A stretch of DNA of 64,000 nt from Drosophila pseudoobscura (GCF_009870125.1 NC_046680.1:20293501-20357500); one strand, 5' to 3'; shown: positions 1 through 12,061, counted from the stretch's first letter. The notes: generated by a model not told the origin, from the sequence alone. Numbers and translations: made by a program.

Positions 1-440
1 CGAAAACGGCAAATTAACAAAAGCGAAATCGGAATCAGAATCAAGAAGCAGAGGGAAAAAATACGCGGAATATAGAAAAACACGTTTCCACAAAAAGCGC
101 ATAAACGGCAACAAATAACACAAATTGTTGTCGCTTTTGTGGCTGAACACGCGTACGCATTATACGTTAATCGGAGAATATCAAATCGCAGGGAGACACC
201 AGACGTACAGCTCCAACAGATCAACAGATCAACAGATCGCGGCCCAGTCTGTGTGGCTGTTTTGGGACTAACCCTGATTCTGGCTCTTACCAAATATGAG
301 CAGGGGCTGCCTGTCGGACCAGTTGCTGTTGTAACGTAACCTGAGCAGCCGTGACCGAGACACCAAACCGCGTCAAGTGGAGACCAGACCTACATTCACC
401 ACACACTCGTACCACCAACATACTCGTACGTAGTGCGGCC

Positions 441-1373
441 ATGGAACGCTCTCACAGCTGCAGCAATTTCGAGGCCAGAGTAGGGCCGGGAGCGGCACTG
501 GCTATAGCGGCCGGAGGGGCAGTAAAAGCCGGGTCCAAAGAGGTGCCTCAGCCGAAGGCCCACGCCGGCAGCAGCGATAACCTGCCGCTGAGCATCTGTG
601 CCAGCTCCGCGGATCACTTTCCGCCCAACAAGCCGTTGCGCAAGCGCAAAAAGCTGCAGCGCCAGCAGTCGGCCGTCGATGTGGACGACCTGGAGTGCGA
701 TTGCGCATATGCCGCCGATCTAGAGGAGAATGCCGACCACGACCAAGACGTCGAAAACGACCAGGACAAGACCAGCCTGGACGCCTTGCCACACTTGCCC
801 AGCCACTTCGCGCAACAGCAGAGCCCCGCCCATGTGAGCATGGCCCTGCAGCGCCACATCTCCATTTCCTGCAAGAGCAGCGGCCTGCGACGCTGTCGCT
901 GCCTGCGCCACGAGGAGTCCTTCGACTCTTGCAGCACGGCACCGGAACTGAGTCCGCAGGCCCAGCGCCAGCACCGATTCAGCAGCCTGCTCTTGAGGGA
1001 CAGCTCTGCCTCTGTGCAGTCGGACTCCAGCCGGTACTCGAGCGTGGACAGCCTGCTGGAGTCTCGCAAGCCGGATCCGGAGGCCATACTCATCAACCTG
1101 GGCTTCGGTCCCGTCGGCTCCGAGGACATGTTGTCGCGGATACCGAAACGCTTCCTGAAACCCTCCCAGGTGCCGGGCATCGACACGGAGGCGTTTGTTC
1201 AAAGACTGACCCTGGCCAGTTCCTTGGCAGACTCCAGTGTTCTGGGGTATCGCGGACTCATCGGCAACCCGGACATGCCGCCCTCCTCGATTGTGGCCAA
1301 GATCATGGAACGCTTCGAGGTGAACCACCATCGTAAGAAGTCAATGGGTTCCATCGACCATCCGATACGATGA
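441..1373 (+). CDS. ITPR-interacting (KRAP/Tespa1-type) domain protein
   Basis: The first ATG after an in-frame stop at 342-344 opens a 310-residue frame ending in TGA at 1371-1373. The amino-terminal two thirds are low complexity: Ser-rich stretches, a basic patch (KPLRKRKK) and an acidic stretch. The conserved part is near residues 212-257 and includes PEAILINLGFG, a following IPKRFL and PGIDTEAFV, the pattern of the IP3-receptor-interacting domain of vertebrate KRAP/SSFA2 (ITPRID) and Tespa1. In those proteins the domain binds IP3 receptors at the ER, and KRAP tethers receptors to actin. A similar role here is inferred from the motif alone. No intron is evident in the frame; upstream noncoding exons may lie in 1-440. 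The gene is on the same strand as olf186-F about 3.4 kb downstream. A symbol was not assigned because the fly gene name is not recognised. Confidence 0.8.
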   Translation: MERSHSCSNFEARVGPGAALAIAAGGAVKAGSKEVPQPKAHAGSSDNLPLSICASSADHFPPNKPLRKRKKLQRQQSAVDVDDLECDCAYAADLEENADHDQDVENDQDKTSLDALPHLPSHFAQQQSPAHVSMALQRHISISCKSSGLRRCRCLRHEESFDSCSTAPELSPQAQRQHRFSSLLLRDSSASVQSDSSRYSSVDSLLESRKPDPEAILINLGFGPVGSEDMLSRIPKRFLKPSQVPGIDTEAFVQRLTLASSLADSSVLGYRGLIGNPDMPPSSIVAKIMERFEVNHHRKKSMGSIDHPIR

Positions 1374-3730
1374 TTCGCCTAAGCCAGAAGGACTCACCAT
1401 TCCAATCCATTCCATTATAATCTTCTACTATTAGTCAGCCAAATAGGGGGCTCTACGTTTAAACTTGCAACCCAGCGGGGGGACATGTGATCATTGTGAT
1501 GTCTTATCTTGTCCATAGTCCTTAGAAAATGCCGCGTACTTAGCTGTGTATTATTGTACCAATCGATGAACCAATGTTTTTGTGAACTATTGTAAACTCT
1601 AGTTAAATAAGGATTAAAGAGAATTGTATTTTATTTTATTGTATCTGCAAGTCTTGTACTTCAAACAGGTTTTTCTGTATTGGAATCATCTCAATAAAAT
1701 ATTATCTGAATTATTGTGCATTTCTAGAAGTGTTCTGTGTAAAAAGATTTTACAATTTTGACTTTAAAATCATTGATTTGTTTGGTTTGATTCAGAAAAC
1801 TGTTTCTTGCCGATTCCTGTAGACACCTCTTTTCCATTTCAAATCTCTGAATGGGTCGCTTTCAACTCTAACAGAGCTTGGTGTCTCCAGTGGAATCCTA
1901 AAATTAGAAATCAGCGTCACTTTCCGTACGCTGTTTGTTCATTTTGTAGTTGAACAAATTCATTTGCGATACGGTTCCACGATCGCATTTCCATACGTAC
2001 TCGTACAATATATCTCAGCATTTCTGTACGAGTGTATTGTTATCGACAGTCAGATTTCTGAGAGAAGCTTTATTAATAGCCGATGACTATGACTTGGCGT
2101 CTTTTGGGACCTCAAGGGTCTGGAGCCGAGAGCCGAGACCCAAAAGAACGTGGACCCAGGGCGCAGGGATTATGTACATTCTGTGCAGCGATCGTTTATT
2201 GATTTCAATTGCCTCTAATTGTTTACATTCATGGCCTGACGACGAAGCAAACTGCGCCACTGGCACCCGGAATCCAGCACGGGAGCACTGCATGCCTTGG
2301 CATTAGCACTGGCATTACCTCATTCCGCACACGTTCGGGGGTTGGGTTGCTTGACTTGACCCCAAACGGCCTTTGCTGTGCGCCAAACAAACAACCGCTT
2401 CTCCACTGATAACATAACCGATAGCGTTGGCGCACATTTGTAACGCCTTGAAAGTGCCACAATAACTTATTGAGAATCGTGTGGATGTGTGTGCGAGTGG
2501 GGGAATATCCAATAGATAACTGTTCTGGGGCACATGACTCTCTATCTATGTACCTATCTACTCGTATGGGCTGTCGGGTAGGCTGTTTGCCAAATTAATT
2601 CTCAGACAAAGCAAAGCAAGGCAAAGAGAGAACACTCAAAGAGGCCGAAACCGCGAAAGCAAAGCCATTGCCACCTCTACCACCATGGGTCCCAAGAGCA
2701 AACACATGGATATGTGGATGTGCGTGTCTGTAGTACAGTTGTACAATAACACAAATGCAAGTTCAAGGCGCGCCACCAACCATAAGAAGAGATGCATTTT
2801 ATTATAAGTATATATTTTGGTATATGTGCAGCAAGAGGGGCACGAAGCTATTGCTGCTGCCACTGCGCCCACACCCGGAATAATGTGAAAGAAAATTTGC
2901 AAAGCAAAACACAAGAAACAACAAATTCGAGAAAAATTGAAATGTGTGTCACAGCTGGCGGGCAGACAGACCAACGGGCAGACGCACAGACAGCCGGACA
3001 AACAAGAATGCATTTAAATTGTGTTGAAAAACAATTTAATTAATTTATTTCTGTGTGGGCGTTGATTAATTGCTTTATCGGTCAATAAGATGCAGCCGGT
3101 TTTGGCAGAAACAAATTATGGATGGTGTGAGCATTAGAAAGAAAACAAAATGAGCCCTGAGTACTTTCAATAGTTGAAATGCCTTAAAAATCAGATCAAC
3201 ATTGTAGTTCAACGGGTGCTGTGCTCATAAATTAAATTTCCGTTAATTACGAGTTTTCGCGGGCTGTTTATCGGAGCTTATCGGACAGTGCTGCCATGTG
3301 CCGCATTTCAGCGACAGAATTGAGGTGAAAAAAGTCGAGAAAAACGAGGTGAAAAAACAAGAAAAAAAAGATTTGAAAATGGTGTCAAAATTTGACGTTG
3401 TCGACGTTTGTTAAAAAAAGGTTAAAACGATTATATTGTGTTTAAAATAAATAAAGTATGGTACCAAGAGTATATATATATATATATAAATCGCCAGCTT
3501 TTCCAGTACTGCATTGTTTTAATTTAATCTTGCACAGCACTGACAATGCCGCGCTTCTTAAATTCAAATTTCAATTTTGTAAATTTCAACTCGACGTGTT
3601 CCCGACGGTCTGGTGGGCAAAGTATAAAGCATAAAAACAGCTGACAATACACAATACGTCATTATAATCATATATCACCTATTTAAGTAGGTTTCCTTTA
3701 GGTTCAGTTCGAAAATTACGCACTAGTGAG
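1374..3730. other. Intergenic stretch
   Basis: After the 3' UTR of the first gene no coding frame with fly-like composition is seen on either strand. There is a short TA microsatellite at about 3473-3488 and otherwise AT-rich unique-looking sequence. Confidence 0.5.
1692..1697 (+). terminator. AATAAA polyadenylation signal
   Basis: A canonical AATAAA lies about 320 bp after the stop of the ITPR-interacting-domain gene, in AT-rich sequence, and is the likely end of its 3' UTR. Confidence 0.5.
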
Positions 3731-3744
3731 TTCTATTACCGGGG

Positions 3745-4310
3745 CTACCCCGGTGATGCCAATGAAGCGTAAGAATTGGCTGCATCCGAGTGGCTGCTGG
3801 TCCGGCCACCCGGGATGCATTGTCGATGGTATTGGCTTTGGCTCGTTGGCCAGTGTCGCTGTAGCGGCTGGCCTCGTCGTTGGAGATGGCTGCTGACTTC
3901 TTGAAGTTGGAGTGACGTCACGGCCATCGGATGGGGCAGCGTCACTGGTAAGGCCTCCAAATTTCGACCATTGAAATATAAAATTAGTTTTTTTTTTTTC
4001 TTAATTTTTCTGATTTTTTTTTTTATGTGATTTGTTTTGTGTTTTATGGCTTTTGGCAGCTGTCCGAGATTTGTTCGAAGTTCTTTTGGTGCGTGTCCAG
4101 GTCAAAGATAAAAACAAACAACACGATCTGATCAGCCATCATCTCGTCAAGTACACCCTCCCGATGAAGAATCATCTCGTTGTAATCAGGACCATGTCTC
4201 TATCATCGACCGTTAGTTCGTCAATGGCATCGAAGTTCATGCCACAGTTCGACAATTCGTTCATGAACTCCCGGAGTTTGCGGAACTTTAACAGATTTTA
4301 TTTGTAAACA
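3745..4310 (-). pseudogene. Decayed coding-looking fragments, unrecognised
   Basis: Read on the minus strand, 4290-4020 looks coding-derived. One frame gives REFMNELSNCGMNFDAIDEL, and after a shift another frame gives YNEMILHREGVLDEMMADQ followed by a stop. A second block at 3960-3745 reads FKKSAAISNDEASRYSDTGQ and onward. The blocks are separated by about 60 bp of A/T-rich sequence and no single open frame links them. This suggests a broken gene or pseudogene of the host. The parent gene is not recognised, and an unannotated small gene with an intron is an alternative. Confidence 0.3.
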
Positions 4311-4371
4311 AACAGTAAACCAATAAAAAGAGTACTTACAATTATGTCTTGTAGTGCTGTACGCTGAGCTA

Positions 4372-4517
4372 GGTAGTAATATTAAACCAAATATCAAAAT
4401 CGAGGAAAATTAATAATTCTTTGTTATATTTACGGTATATTTTTGTTATGAGACGGTATATTTCGGTATATTTCTGAGGGTTGGGCGGTATATTTTACCC
4501 ATAAATCCGTCACACTG
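4372..4517 (+). promoter_or_regulatory. Dispersed promoter element, copy 1 (olf186-F)
   Basis: Four GGTATATTT motifs (Ohler motif 6 type) are followed by a TGAGGGT block and then by GTCACACTG at 4509-4517, a match to the M1BP/motif 1 core. It sits about 320 bp before the first olf186-F ATG and points toward that gene. The distal part (TATTAAACC, CAAAATCGAGGA) aligns by eye with the elements upstream of three rows and Mapmodulin. The transcription start is probably just after 4517. Confidence 0.6.
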
Positions 4518-4835
4518 TTTATCACGCGCTAGTGTATTTCATGCAACGAAAACAACAACAACAAAAAAGCAAAACAAGCCGTACAGTACTTAATTTTCCC
4601 GTGTGCATTTTTTGTTTGTTAAGTTGCTCTCTTCAAACCGACCCCCGACCGTCCCATTCGTACTTAATTTAAACATTATAGTTTTCTCGTGTGTTTTTCC
4701 CGACCGGCCATTGTTACTTGCATCAACTAACATCGATTTCCTTACATTTGATTCATGCAAAATGGATTTCTCTGGGAAGACAATAGCTGAGGCCGCTGGC
4801 ACTCCGTTCGGCAATATTTGCAACATCTCGACAAG

Positions 4836-7800
4836 ATGTCAGTGTGGACCACATCCAACGCAGGTGGCCTAGAGACCCTGCCCGAGTCGCAGCAGCTGCC
4901 CAAGCACCCGGCCCAGGGACCCCAAACTTCAAAGACCTCAGCCAGCACGTTTTTGCAGTCCCAGCGCCAGTCCGGCGGTCCCTTGAACTTGAATTCCGCC
5001 ACGTTCACCACCGCCAACACCGCTCATCACTTCCAGCACGTTGTGGCCGCAGCAGTAGCAGCCGCCACATCCGTAGCCACCGGACACCACCAGCACCAAC
5101 AGCAGCAGCACCATTACCACCAAAATTCCGGCGGTGCCAGTAGCAATCACGGCAGCAGCCCCACCAGCAGCAACGGATTTAAGCGCTCCAGCCTGAGCAA
5201 CTCGCTGCTGCAGTTCCCCCCACCGCCGCCCCCATCGGGCCAGAGTCATCCAAAGGTAAGTCAATAACAAATCAATCTATCCTTCACTCTCGCCTTTCCC
5301 CCATTTACATTCCCCATATTGCTATGGAAGCTATGGCCGATCTCCGACGTACTGGCAATCAATCGCGAAAAAACAAAATCGGTACGAACTGGTGGGGCGA
5401 CTTGCGGGTGGCGGGTGTCTGTACATGTTGCTAAAATCCGAATCTGGCACTGGATCTCTGGAGGGGTGGGGGGTATGGCCTCTGTTTCAAGTCGAACAAG
5501 ATCCCACACAAAAACACACTGAGATAAACACACACACATACTACCGCGAGTGCGTGCAAACAGCGCTTACCTTTTGCCTACCTGCTGGAAAAATTATTGA
5601 ACGGTGCTTAGAGCAGCCGCCATGGCGTCACAGCCCCCCCACTTCTCTCTAATTGACACCGCGAGAGCCGCACTCGTGCACACCCTGCCCTGCCCTTTGT
5701 CTTTTGTCATCGCTTATCGGAACTTTGTTTGCCAACGATAAAGAAAAAGCCACAAAAAGTGGGCCTGCTCCTTGGGCGGCGACTGTAAAATGGTAAATGG
5801 TGTTTGCATACGTGTTCCGTATGATAACGCATTGAAACCACAAGCGAAATGGAAAACAAAACGAGATTAAGAACAAGAATTAAACACCGAAATATCCACA
5901 TCAGCATGCCGACATAAAACCTTCCGTTTCGCTGTTTTTATCGAGTTGACTTATTTTTACACGCTTTAAATTTTACATTTTGCTTCGTTTTGTGTTCCTC
6001 AGCGGAAGTCAAGTGCTCCCCCGAAACAAGGGAGTGGGCGAAGGTGATAGGAGACGGAGAGAAAGACACACAGGCAGACAGAGTGCAGATAGAGAGAGAG
6101 AGGGCAGTCGTCTGCTGATAAAGACAGCATCGAATACGGGGTGACACCTCGTTCAGTTGGAATCGCAAAATATGATTAAAAATACGAACAACAGTCGAGT
6201 CTTTAATAAATTGTCCTCATTCATCAACAGTCGCGTCTAGTACAGATTCTGTTGGTAAGCATCAACAGTTGCGTCTGTGCAAACGTGTCTTGCTTGGTTT
6301 CGCGACTGAAATTCTTGTGCCAGTTTTCCTTTAACAGCATCACCAGTCGCTTCTAGGCAAATATGCCATCGTGTTTGCTATAGATGATCCAATACATTTC
6401 TCTTTATCCTTTCCGGAATTGACAAAAACTCTGCTTCTTGCGATTGGAAATCGAAAATGAGGGCAGTCATCCGTGTGCTACTGTCTCTGATGCTCTTCGT
6501 GCCTGTGTTCTGTGAAATCCAGGTTATAGACAGGAAACCATCGGTAGATTGGGATCAAAATATCCTGGATGATTCCAAGTTCGTAGTGTCGATTCGCACT
6601 GCAAAGCCAATTCGGTTTTGGGGCGACAACCACTTTTGCGGCGGGTTCATAATCACGTCCTCTTGGGTTGTAACCACAGCTCGCTGCGTCTCCGTGAGGC
6701 CTTCCAGCTCCTGCTGCTACCCCACTGAAAGAAGAAATCTGATGGTGGTGCTCGATACCTTAAACCGCCTTGACGAGCCAGTCAGTGAGAAGAAGATTGC
6801 CGTGAAGAGGATTGTCCTGCATCCCAAGTACAGAGCATATTGCCATGACTTGGCCCTGCTGCAGCTGAAGAGCTTTGTCCCCAGGAACCTGCACTACAGT
6901 CAGACGATGCTGCCAGAGCATGAGATGCCAAAGAACGCAACCTGCATAACCTTGGGTTGGGGAAGGATGTACACCGTGAGTGTGCAGATCATCCTGCAAA
7001 GAATATCCGTGTGACTGCACCTCCTCCACAGGACGGACCCATTACGAACGAGATGATGAAGCTGATGGTGTGGACGAAGCCCGAACTTAATTATCAGAGT
7101 AGCTGCTCCTTTCGCAACAAAACCATCTACGCGATCCGCCGTGATGGATACGGGAACACAAGCCAGGGAGATCTGGGTACTCCGCTCCTCTGCAACCATA
7201 CGCTGTACGGGGTGATGGGACTGCGGAAAAAAAGCCAGGAATACGGACCCATGATCTTCACCAACATATACGATCACATGAGCTTTATCGAAAGTACCAT
7301 AAGCGCCAGCACACCCCGTCGTGGCTCTGGCCTCACCCTGACCCTAATCCTGACCTTGTCCAGTGTTGCGAGCCATTGATGAAGATGTGAATAATGATGC
7401 TGGAGTGTGGGTTGTCTTGCTGGCTGGTGGTTGGGTTAAGTGGGTGCAATCGATGTGGATTTTAATTGGATCGAATCGAATCGAATCGCTCTTTGTTCAG
7501 GGTTCAGGGTGTCAAGGGACATGTGCCCAGCAGCCCCTGCCAACCCCTTCTAAGAGCCATGGAAATCACTCGAATCTATCTCTACTTCCCCCCATTCATC
7601 GATCGATCAGGTAGAAAATCGTGTAACCGCTGATGGATCGCCAAGAGAGCAGCAACCCCAGCCACCTCCCCGAGCACCTAGCAGCGCCTCCGCAGTCGTC
7701 GAGTTTTGTTTTGTTTTCGCAAATTTTTTTGTTTTTTCTTTCTTTTCCTATTGGTAGTTGTTGTTGCTGTTTCTATAGTCTTTTTCTGTTCTGTCTACAA

Positions 7801-10800
7801 CGCTCTCTCTCTCTGTCCCTCTCTTGCTCTCTCACCATAAATGCTTTCATTCGAATGGCATTAGTAATTCGATTGCCATTATTGTTGTTGTTTTTTGTGT
7901 CATCGCAGGCCGCCGTTTGAATTGATTGTCGAATTTGAATACCTCGCCGCCGTCGTCGTCATCATCAGTGTACCCGCTGTCGTCGTCGTCGTCGTCTCTG
8001 CTCTGCTCTGCGGCCTGCTGCCTGCTGGTTGCGCTTCGTATCAGTTAGTCAGTAACTTTTGCCGCCGTCGCTGCTGTTGTCAACGTCGTCGCACAAGCTC
8101 TGCCCCAGCCCTGCGTCCAAGGAACACGTAAGAAGAAAAGGAGGCACACCCCCGCTAAAGGCAGGCCAAAGAGCGGCCACGAATCTCACCTGAATTAAAT
8201 GTATCGAAAGCAGAATTACTTTTCGATCTTGTCCCGTCAGTGGTTGCGCACTGCGCGGAAGTGCTGATGTTTCTGCTTCTGCTTGTGCCAGGTGCCATTG
8301 CCAGTTGCCCCGTCGCCTGTTGCCATTGCCGTCGCGTCGCGTCGCGTCGCGTCACATCGCCTCTTCTGCGGTGCCCTGCCTGCTGTCTGTCTCTGTGTCA
8401 GCGTTGGCCGCCGTTGCAGCTTCCTCAACATCCGTGTTTGCAGTCGGCAGTCGGGATCGGTAGTTTGAACGGAAACGTACGCAAATCAAACGACTACGCT
8501 GCGTGATGACCTTGTCCGTGAATGTGTCTTGAACTCGGACTCGACTCGGGGTATCCGTAATACACCTCGTACTGAATCAAGTGTCGCCTGACCTGTCAGT
8601 GTATGCGTGCCAGCAAAGTTCGTTTTATTGACACACGAATTTTACATTTCATAAACCCATAAAATGTTTATAAATAAAAAGTAAATATTTGAACGCACTG
8701 CAGCGCAAGATCAGAGGGATAGAGAGAGAGAGAGATAGAGAGCGACCGAGCGGCAGAGAGTGAGAGGCGTGAGGAGAGCATTTCGCCAAGTTTAGTGTGC
8801 CCCAGACCCCAGTCTCTGTAGTTATTCTGTCAGTGTGTGGGTAATTGCTGATCAATTGTCATGTGCCCCAAAAGATCACACACCAACACAAGCACACTCT
8901 GATGTACACTGTCGCGCAAACAAAAAACATTAACAATAGCAAAAGCAAAAGCAATAGCAAAAGCAGAAGCAGCAACAACAAAAACACATCAATGGGAAGC
9001 GCAAAATCAACCAAGTGAAACGGAAATTTAGAAAATAAACCCCAAAAGATTGAAAACTTGACTGAAACAATTCCGATCCGATCGAATCGAAGCCCCAGTG
9101 GCCGTTGCCTGTCCGGAAACGAGTGACCCTCCTCCGATAGAGTCATTAGAGAACCGCCATGAGAACAGTCTGATCCGGAGACGAACAGAGCACCAGTACG
9201 GAGACAACACAGCACATGCCGCCACGGCCCCTCGAGGAATCCTTCCCGCCCAAACCCCCTCGCCGCAAACGACAGATGCGGCCCGAACAGGAGCCGGGCC
9301 ATCACCCGGAGACCCAGACCCAGGCGGAGAACGAGGACGAGCAGCTGCTGCCCTCCACCAGCGTCAGCAATAGCAACAGCAACAGCAATGCCAACACCAG
9401 CGCCAGTATCCGGAGCGACACCTACTCCAGCCTCCGCTATACCCGTTCCAATCTCAGCCGCAGCAGCCTTCTGCTGAGCCACCAGCAGAGCTCCTTCGAT
9501 GGCAGCGCCGCCACCACCACGGAGCGCACGGAGAGCAGCGAGACTCTGGACATGCTTCCCCTGGGCAGAGGTCGCTCCCAGTTTCATGCAGCAGGCAGGT
9601 GTATGGGACAGATGCCGATGAATGCGCCGATGCGGGCGGGCCAGCCCTCGGCCCTGGCCAGTGCACTGCATGCAACGGCGAAGCTGGCGGCCAGCGTAGA
9701 TGCATATACGGCGGCGGCGACGGCGACGACGGTTCCCTCTGGCCACCTACCGATCACCGGACCCGGCGCCGACTACAGTATGTGCGACTCGTGTCGCCCA
9801 TTGCGCTTCCACAGCCAGAACCCCGGCCAGAGCTGTCACATCCACAGCAATCTCGGCAGTCGACCCGTCCACTCGGGCCCGAGTAGTTACGTTGGATCGT
9901 CGCGATATCTCTACCACAATTTCAATTCGAATTCCCCACACGCGGGCTCGGGACGCTTCAACGCGCAGAGAGACAACTCTCTCCCACCTGCGGCAGGTCC
10001 GCCCCTGCCGTTACCGTTACCACTGCCGTTGCCGTCAGGGCTAGCAGCTTCCATATCACCGCCACCATTTCAGTTTCGCACCTTCCAACAGAATCAGTCT
10101 TACCGCTTTCAGCCGCGTCAGCACCGCACCGGCAGCAGCAGCATGTCGCAATCCGGCGAGGATCTCCACTCGCCCACCTACCTCTCCTGGCGCAAGCTCC
10201 AGCTGAGCCGCGCCAAATTGAAGGCCTCCAGCAAGACATCGGCCCTACTCTCCGGCTTCGCCATGGTAAGTCCATAATATTTCTATTTCTATGATGCATT
10301 CAGTACTCGAAAGACAGGATATTGTTAGGTCTATAGGATAGGACAATATTGCAATGAGTTTGTGAATCCACAACATCATATAGAAAGCTATTCTTATAGA
10401 AAAGAAATAGCATTTGTCCCTTGTTCCTTGTCCCTTGTGAGAACACATCACGCGTCTGTACATAAACGTAATTAGATCATAAACCGTATGTACAGCAGGG
10501 TCAGAGATTCTGGCAGAAAAACACCAATTTCCTAGACGGTTTCTTGGGTGAAATCCCATCAAGAATAATAGCCACAACGAAGTCTGCATACACTTTGAGC
10601 GTTATGAGCTTTCCAAATGTGATGGGAAACTGGTTTGCTATGCGAGTGGGAATCTAAGTTGTAATTGGTTCCATTTCAATGGTTTCCTCAAATGATGTGC
10701 AAGTGCTAGACCGAGCTCAGAAATATACAAAATAATAGTAGAGCATTATGATTAAATAGATATTGTAAAGAAATATAATGGTTTTCTGTACATTCATGTG

Positions 10801-12024
10801 TACCTTCTAAACATAATTAACTTTGACTAGAGGAAAATTAGATCCAATTAAATTTTTGTTAAATTTATAGTCTCTATCTTTGAATTTTTCAAACAATTCT
10901 GTCAGCTATAGACCATGCATTTATTTCTGTATGGTTTCGTACCCACTAATCGGGGGTATATAGGGCTACCTACAGTGATCGAAGGTCTTCCAATCAGGCA
11001 ATAGATCTCGCTGACAGAAGGCGGATTCCCACCATATTCATTGATAGCCAACGGCAAATTCTATTATAAAATCGAAAGATGAATATTATAGAATTAATCT
11101 ACGTTAACAATCTCTCAATTTTTGGAATGTTGTTTTTGCAACAACATATTTTTTACTGTTTTCTTAAAAACATTGGGTATCCTCTGCTCCGCCACTATTT
11201 TGACTAGTTTTATTTTGTATATTTTGAATATATTTCACATGTTTGTGCACCTAGGTAGAAGGTGAGAGAGGGGCAGATCAGATAAATTAACCCAATGAGA
11301 TACTTATTATATAAACAAATCTGCTCGCGCCAGCAACACTTGCCAAAATGTTGAGAAAGATGGCTAATAATAATAATAGGAGGAGCATTGCCGTCTGAGA
11401 GCGGCGATCTTGGCAGAGTAACCCGTAACCCATCCACGACTCTCACTAATCTCCCGACCTCTGCTCTTTTGCGTCCCCCCACAGGTGGCGATGGTGGAGG
11501 TGCAGCTGGACCACGACACAAAGGTTCCGCCCGGCATGCTAGTGGCGTTCGCGATCTGCACCACTATGCTGGTGGCCGTGCATATGCTGGCTTTGATGAT
11601 TAGCACCTGCATACTGCCGAACATCGAGGTGGTGTGCAACCTGCACAGCATCTCCCTGGTGCACGAGTCGCCGCACGAGCGCCTGCACTGGTACATTGAG
11701 ACGGCGTGGGCATTTTCGACGCTGCTGGGGTTGATCCTATTCCTGCTGGAGATAGCCATACTGTGCTGGGTAAAGTTCTATGATCTGAGCCCGCCGGCGG
11801 CCTGGTCGGCCTGCGTGGTGCTGATACCCGTGATGATTATCTTCCTGGCTTTCGCCATACACTTCTATCGGTCTCTGGTGACGCACAAGTACGAGGTGAC
11901 GGTCTCCGGCATACGGGAGCTGGAGATCCTCAAGGAGCAGATGGAACAGGATCACCTCGAGCACCATAACAATCATAATCGCAATAACGGCATCCACTAC
12001 GGTGCCGCCGGCGACATCGTTTAG
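4836..12024 (+). CDS. olf186-F: Orai store-operated calcium channel, distal-promoter isoform
   Basis: This is the plasma-membrane pore subunit of CRAC channels, opened by STIM when ER calcium falls. Inferred exons are 4836-5255, 10113-10265 and 11485-12024, all joined in phase 0, giving about 370 residues. Exon 1 starts MSVWTT, contains [20 protein letters not shown] and His/Gln runs, and ends in a Pro-rich segment before GTAAGT. The shared exon has [20 protein letters not shown] and the start of TM1. The last exon contains VAMVEVQLD with the pore glutamate encoded at 11497-11499, then TM2-TM4 and a C-terminal helix ([14 protein letters not shown]) of the STIM-binding type. The 3' splice site before 10113 (CTTTCAG) is inferred; an in-phase alternative is at 10073. 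A protease homologue gene lies in the large intron. An AATAAA is at 12056-12061. Confidence 0.9.
6457..7379 (+). CDS. Serine protease homologue, catalytically dead, nested in olf186-F intron
   Basis: Two exons, 6457-6975 and 7032-7379, are joined in phase 0 across a 56-bp intron to give 288 residues. A signal peptide is clear (residues 1-20, [14 protein letters not shown]). The fold is that of an S1 chymotrypsin-like domain: CGGFI, then [11 protein letters not shown], where the catalytic His is replaced by Arg76; HDLALLQL keeps Asp131; GDLGTPL replaces the GDSGGP motif, so the nucleophile Ser is Leu221. It cannot be an active protease and is best called a secreted serine protease homologue. 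The tail after the domain is hydrophobic ([15 protein letters not shown]) and could be a GPI-type signal or a membrane anchor. It is encoded on the same strand as its host gene. Such homologues often act in immunity or reproduction, but nothing here shows which. Confidence 0.8.
8041..8127 (+). promoter_or_regulatory. Possible internal promoter and noncoding first exon of olf186-F
   Basis: A strong initiator-like TCAGTTAGTC starts at 8041 and a good 5' splice site (AACACGTAAGAAG) begins at 8130. This could be a noncoding first exon feeding the 9216-10265 exon. No TATA box is obvious. The assignment is inference from motif spacing only. Confidence 0.3.
9216..10265 (+). CDS. olf186-F: Alternative long N-terminal exon of Orai
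   Basis: An ATG at 9216 opens 350 codons that run in frame into the shared exon and end at the same 5' splice site (CCATG/GTAAGT). Spliced to 11485-12024 it gives a 529-residue Orai with about 300 extra cytosolic residues. The extension begins [20 protein letters not shown], is rich in Ser, Asn and Arg, and has a Pro-Leu run near residues 265-275. It has no recognisable domain. An internal ATG at 10143 (MSQSGEDL) could start a short form. The continuous frame over more than 1 kb argues that it is translated, but whether its whole length is used is inferred. Confidence 0.7.
10266..11484 (+). other. Last intron of olf186-F
   Basis: This 1.2-kb intron runs from GTAAGT at 10266 to CCCCCCACAG ending at 11484. 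It is AT-rich and shows no nested coding frame or recognisable RNA gene. Confidence 0.7.
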
Positions 12025-12055
12025 CAGTATCAATCGCGCGAGGATCCCACGAAGC

Positions 12056-12061
12056 AATAAA
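12056..12061 (+). terminator. AATAAA polyadenylation signal of olf186-F
   Basis: AATAAA occurs 32 bp after the olf186-F stop codon. Further downstream sequence up to about 12.4 kb may hold a longer alternative 3' UTR. Confidence 0.45.

Noticed and set aside
695-1336. Overlapping frames on both strands inside the first gene
   Set aside because: They are shadows of the GC-rich coding exon; only the frame starting at 441 has a recognised domain.
8859-9746. 295-codon minus-strand frame with a long poly-Leu run
   Set aside because: It lies mostly opposite the Orai N-terminal exon, and its Leu run is the antisense of AGC/AAC-type repeats. The plus strand explains the sequence better.
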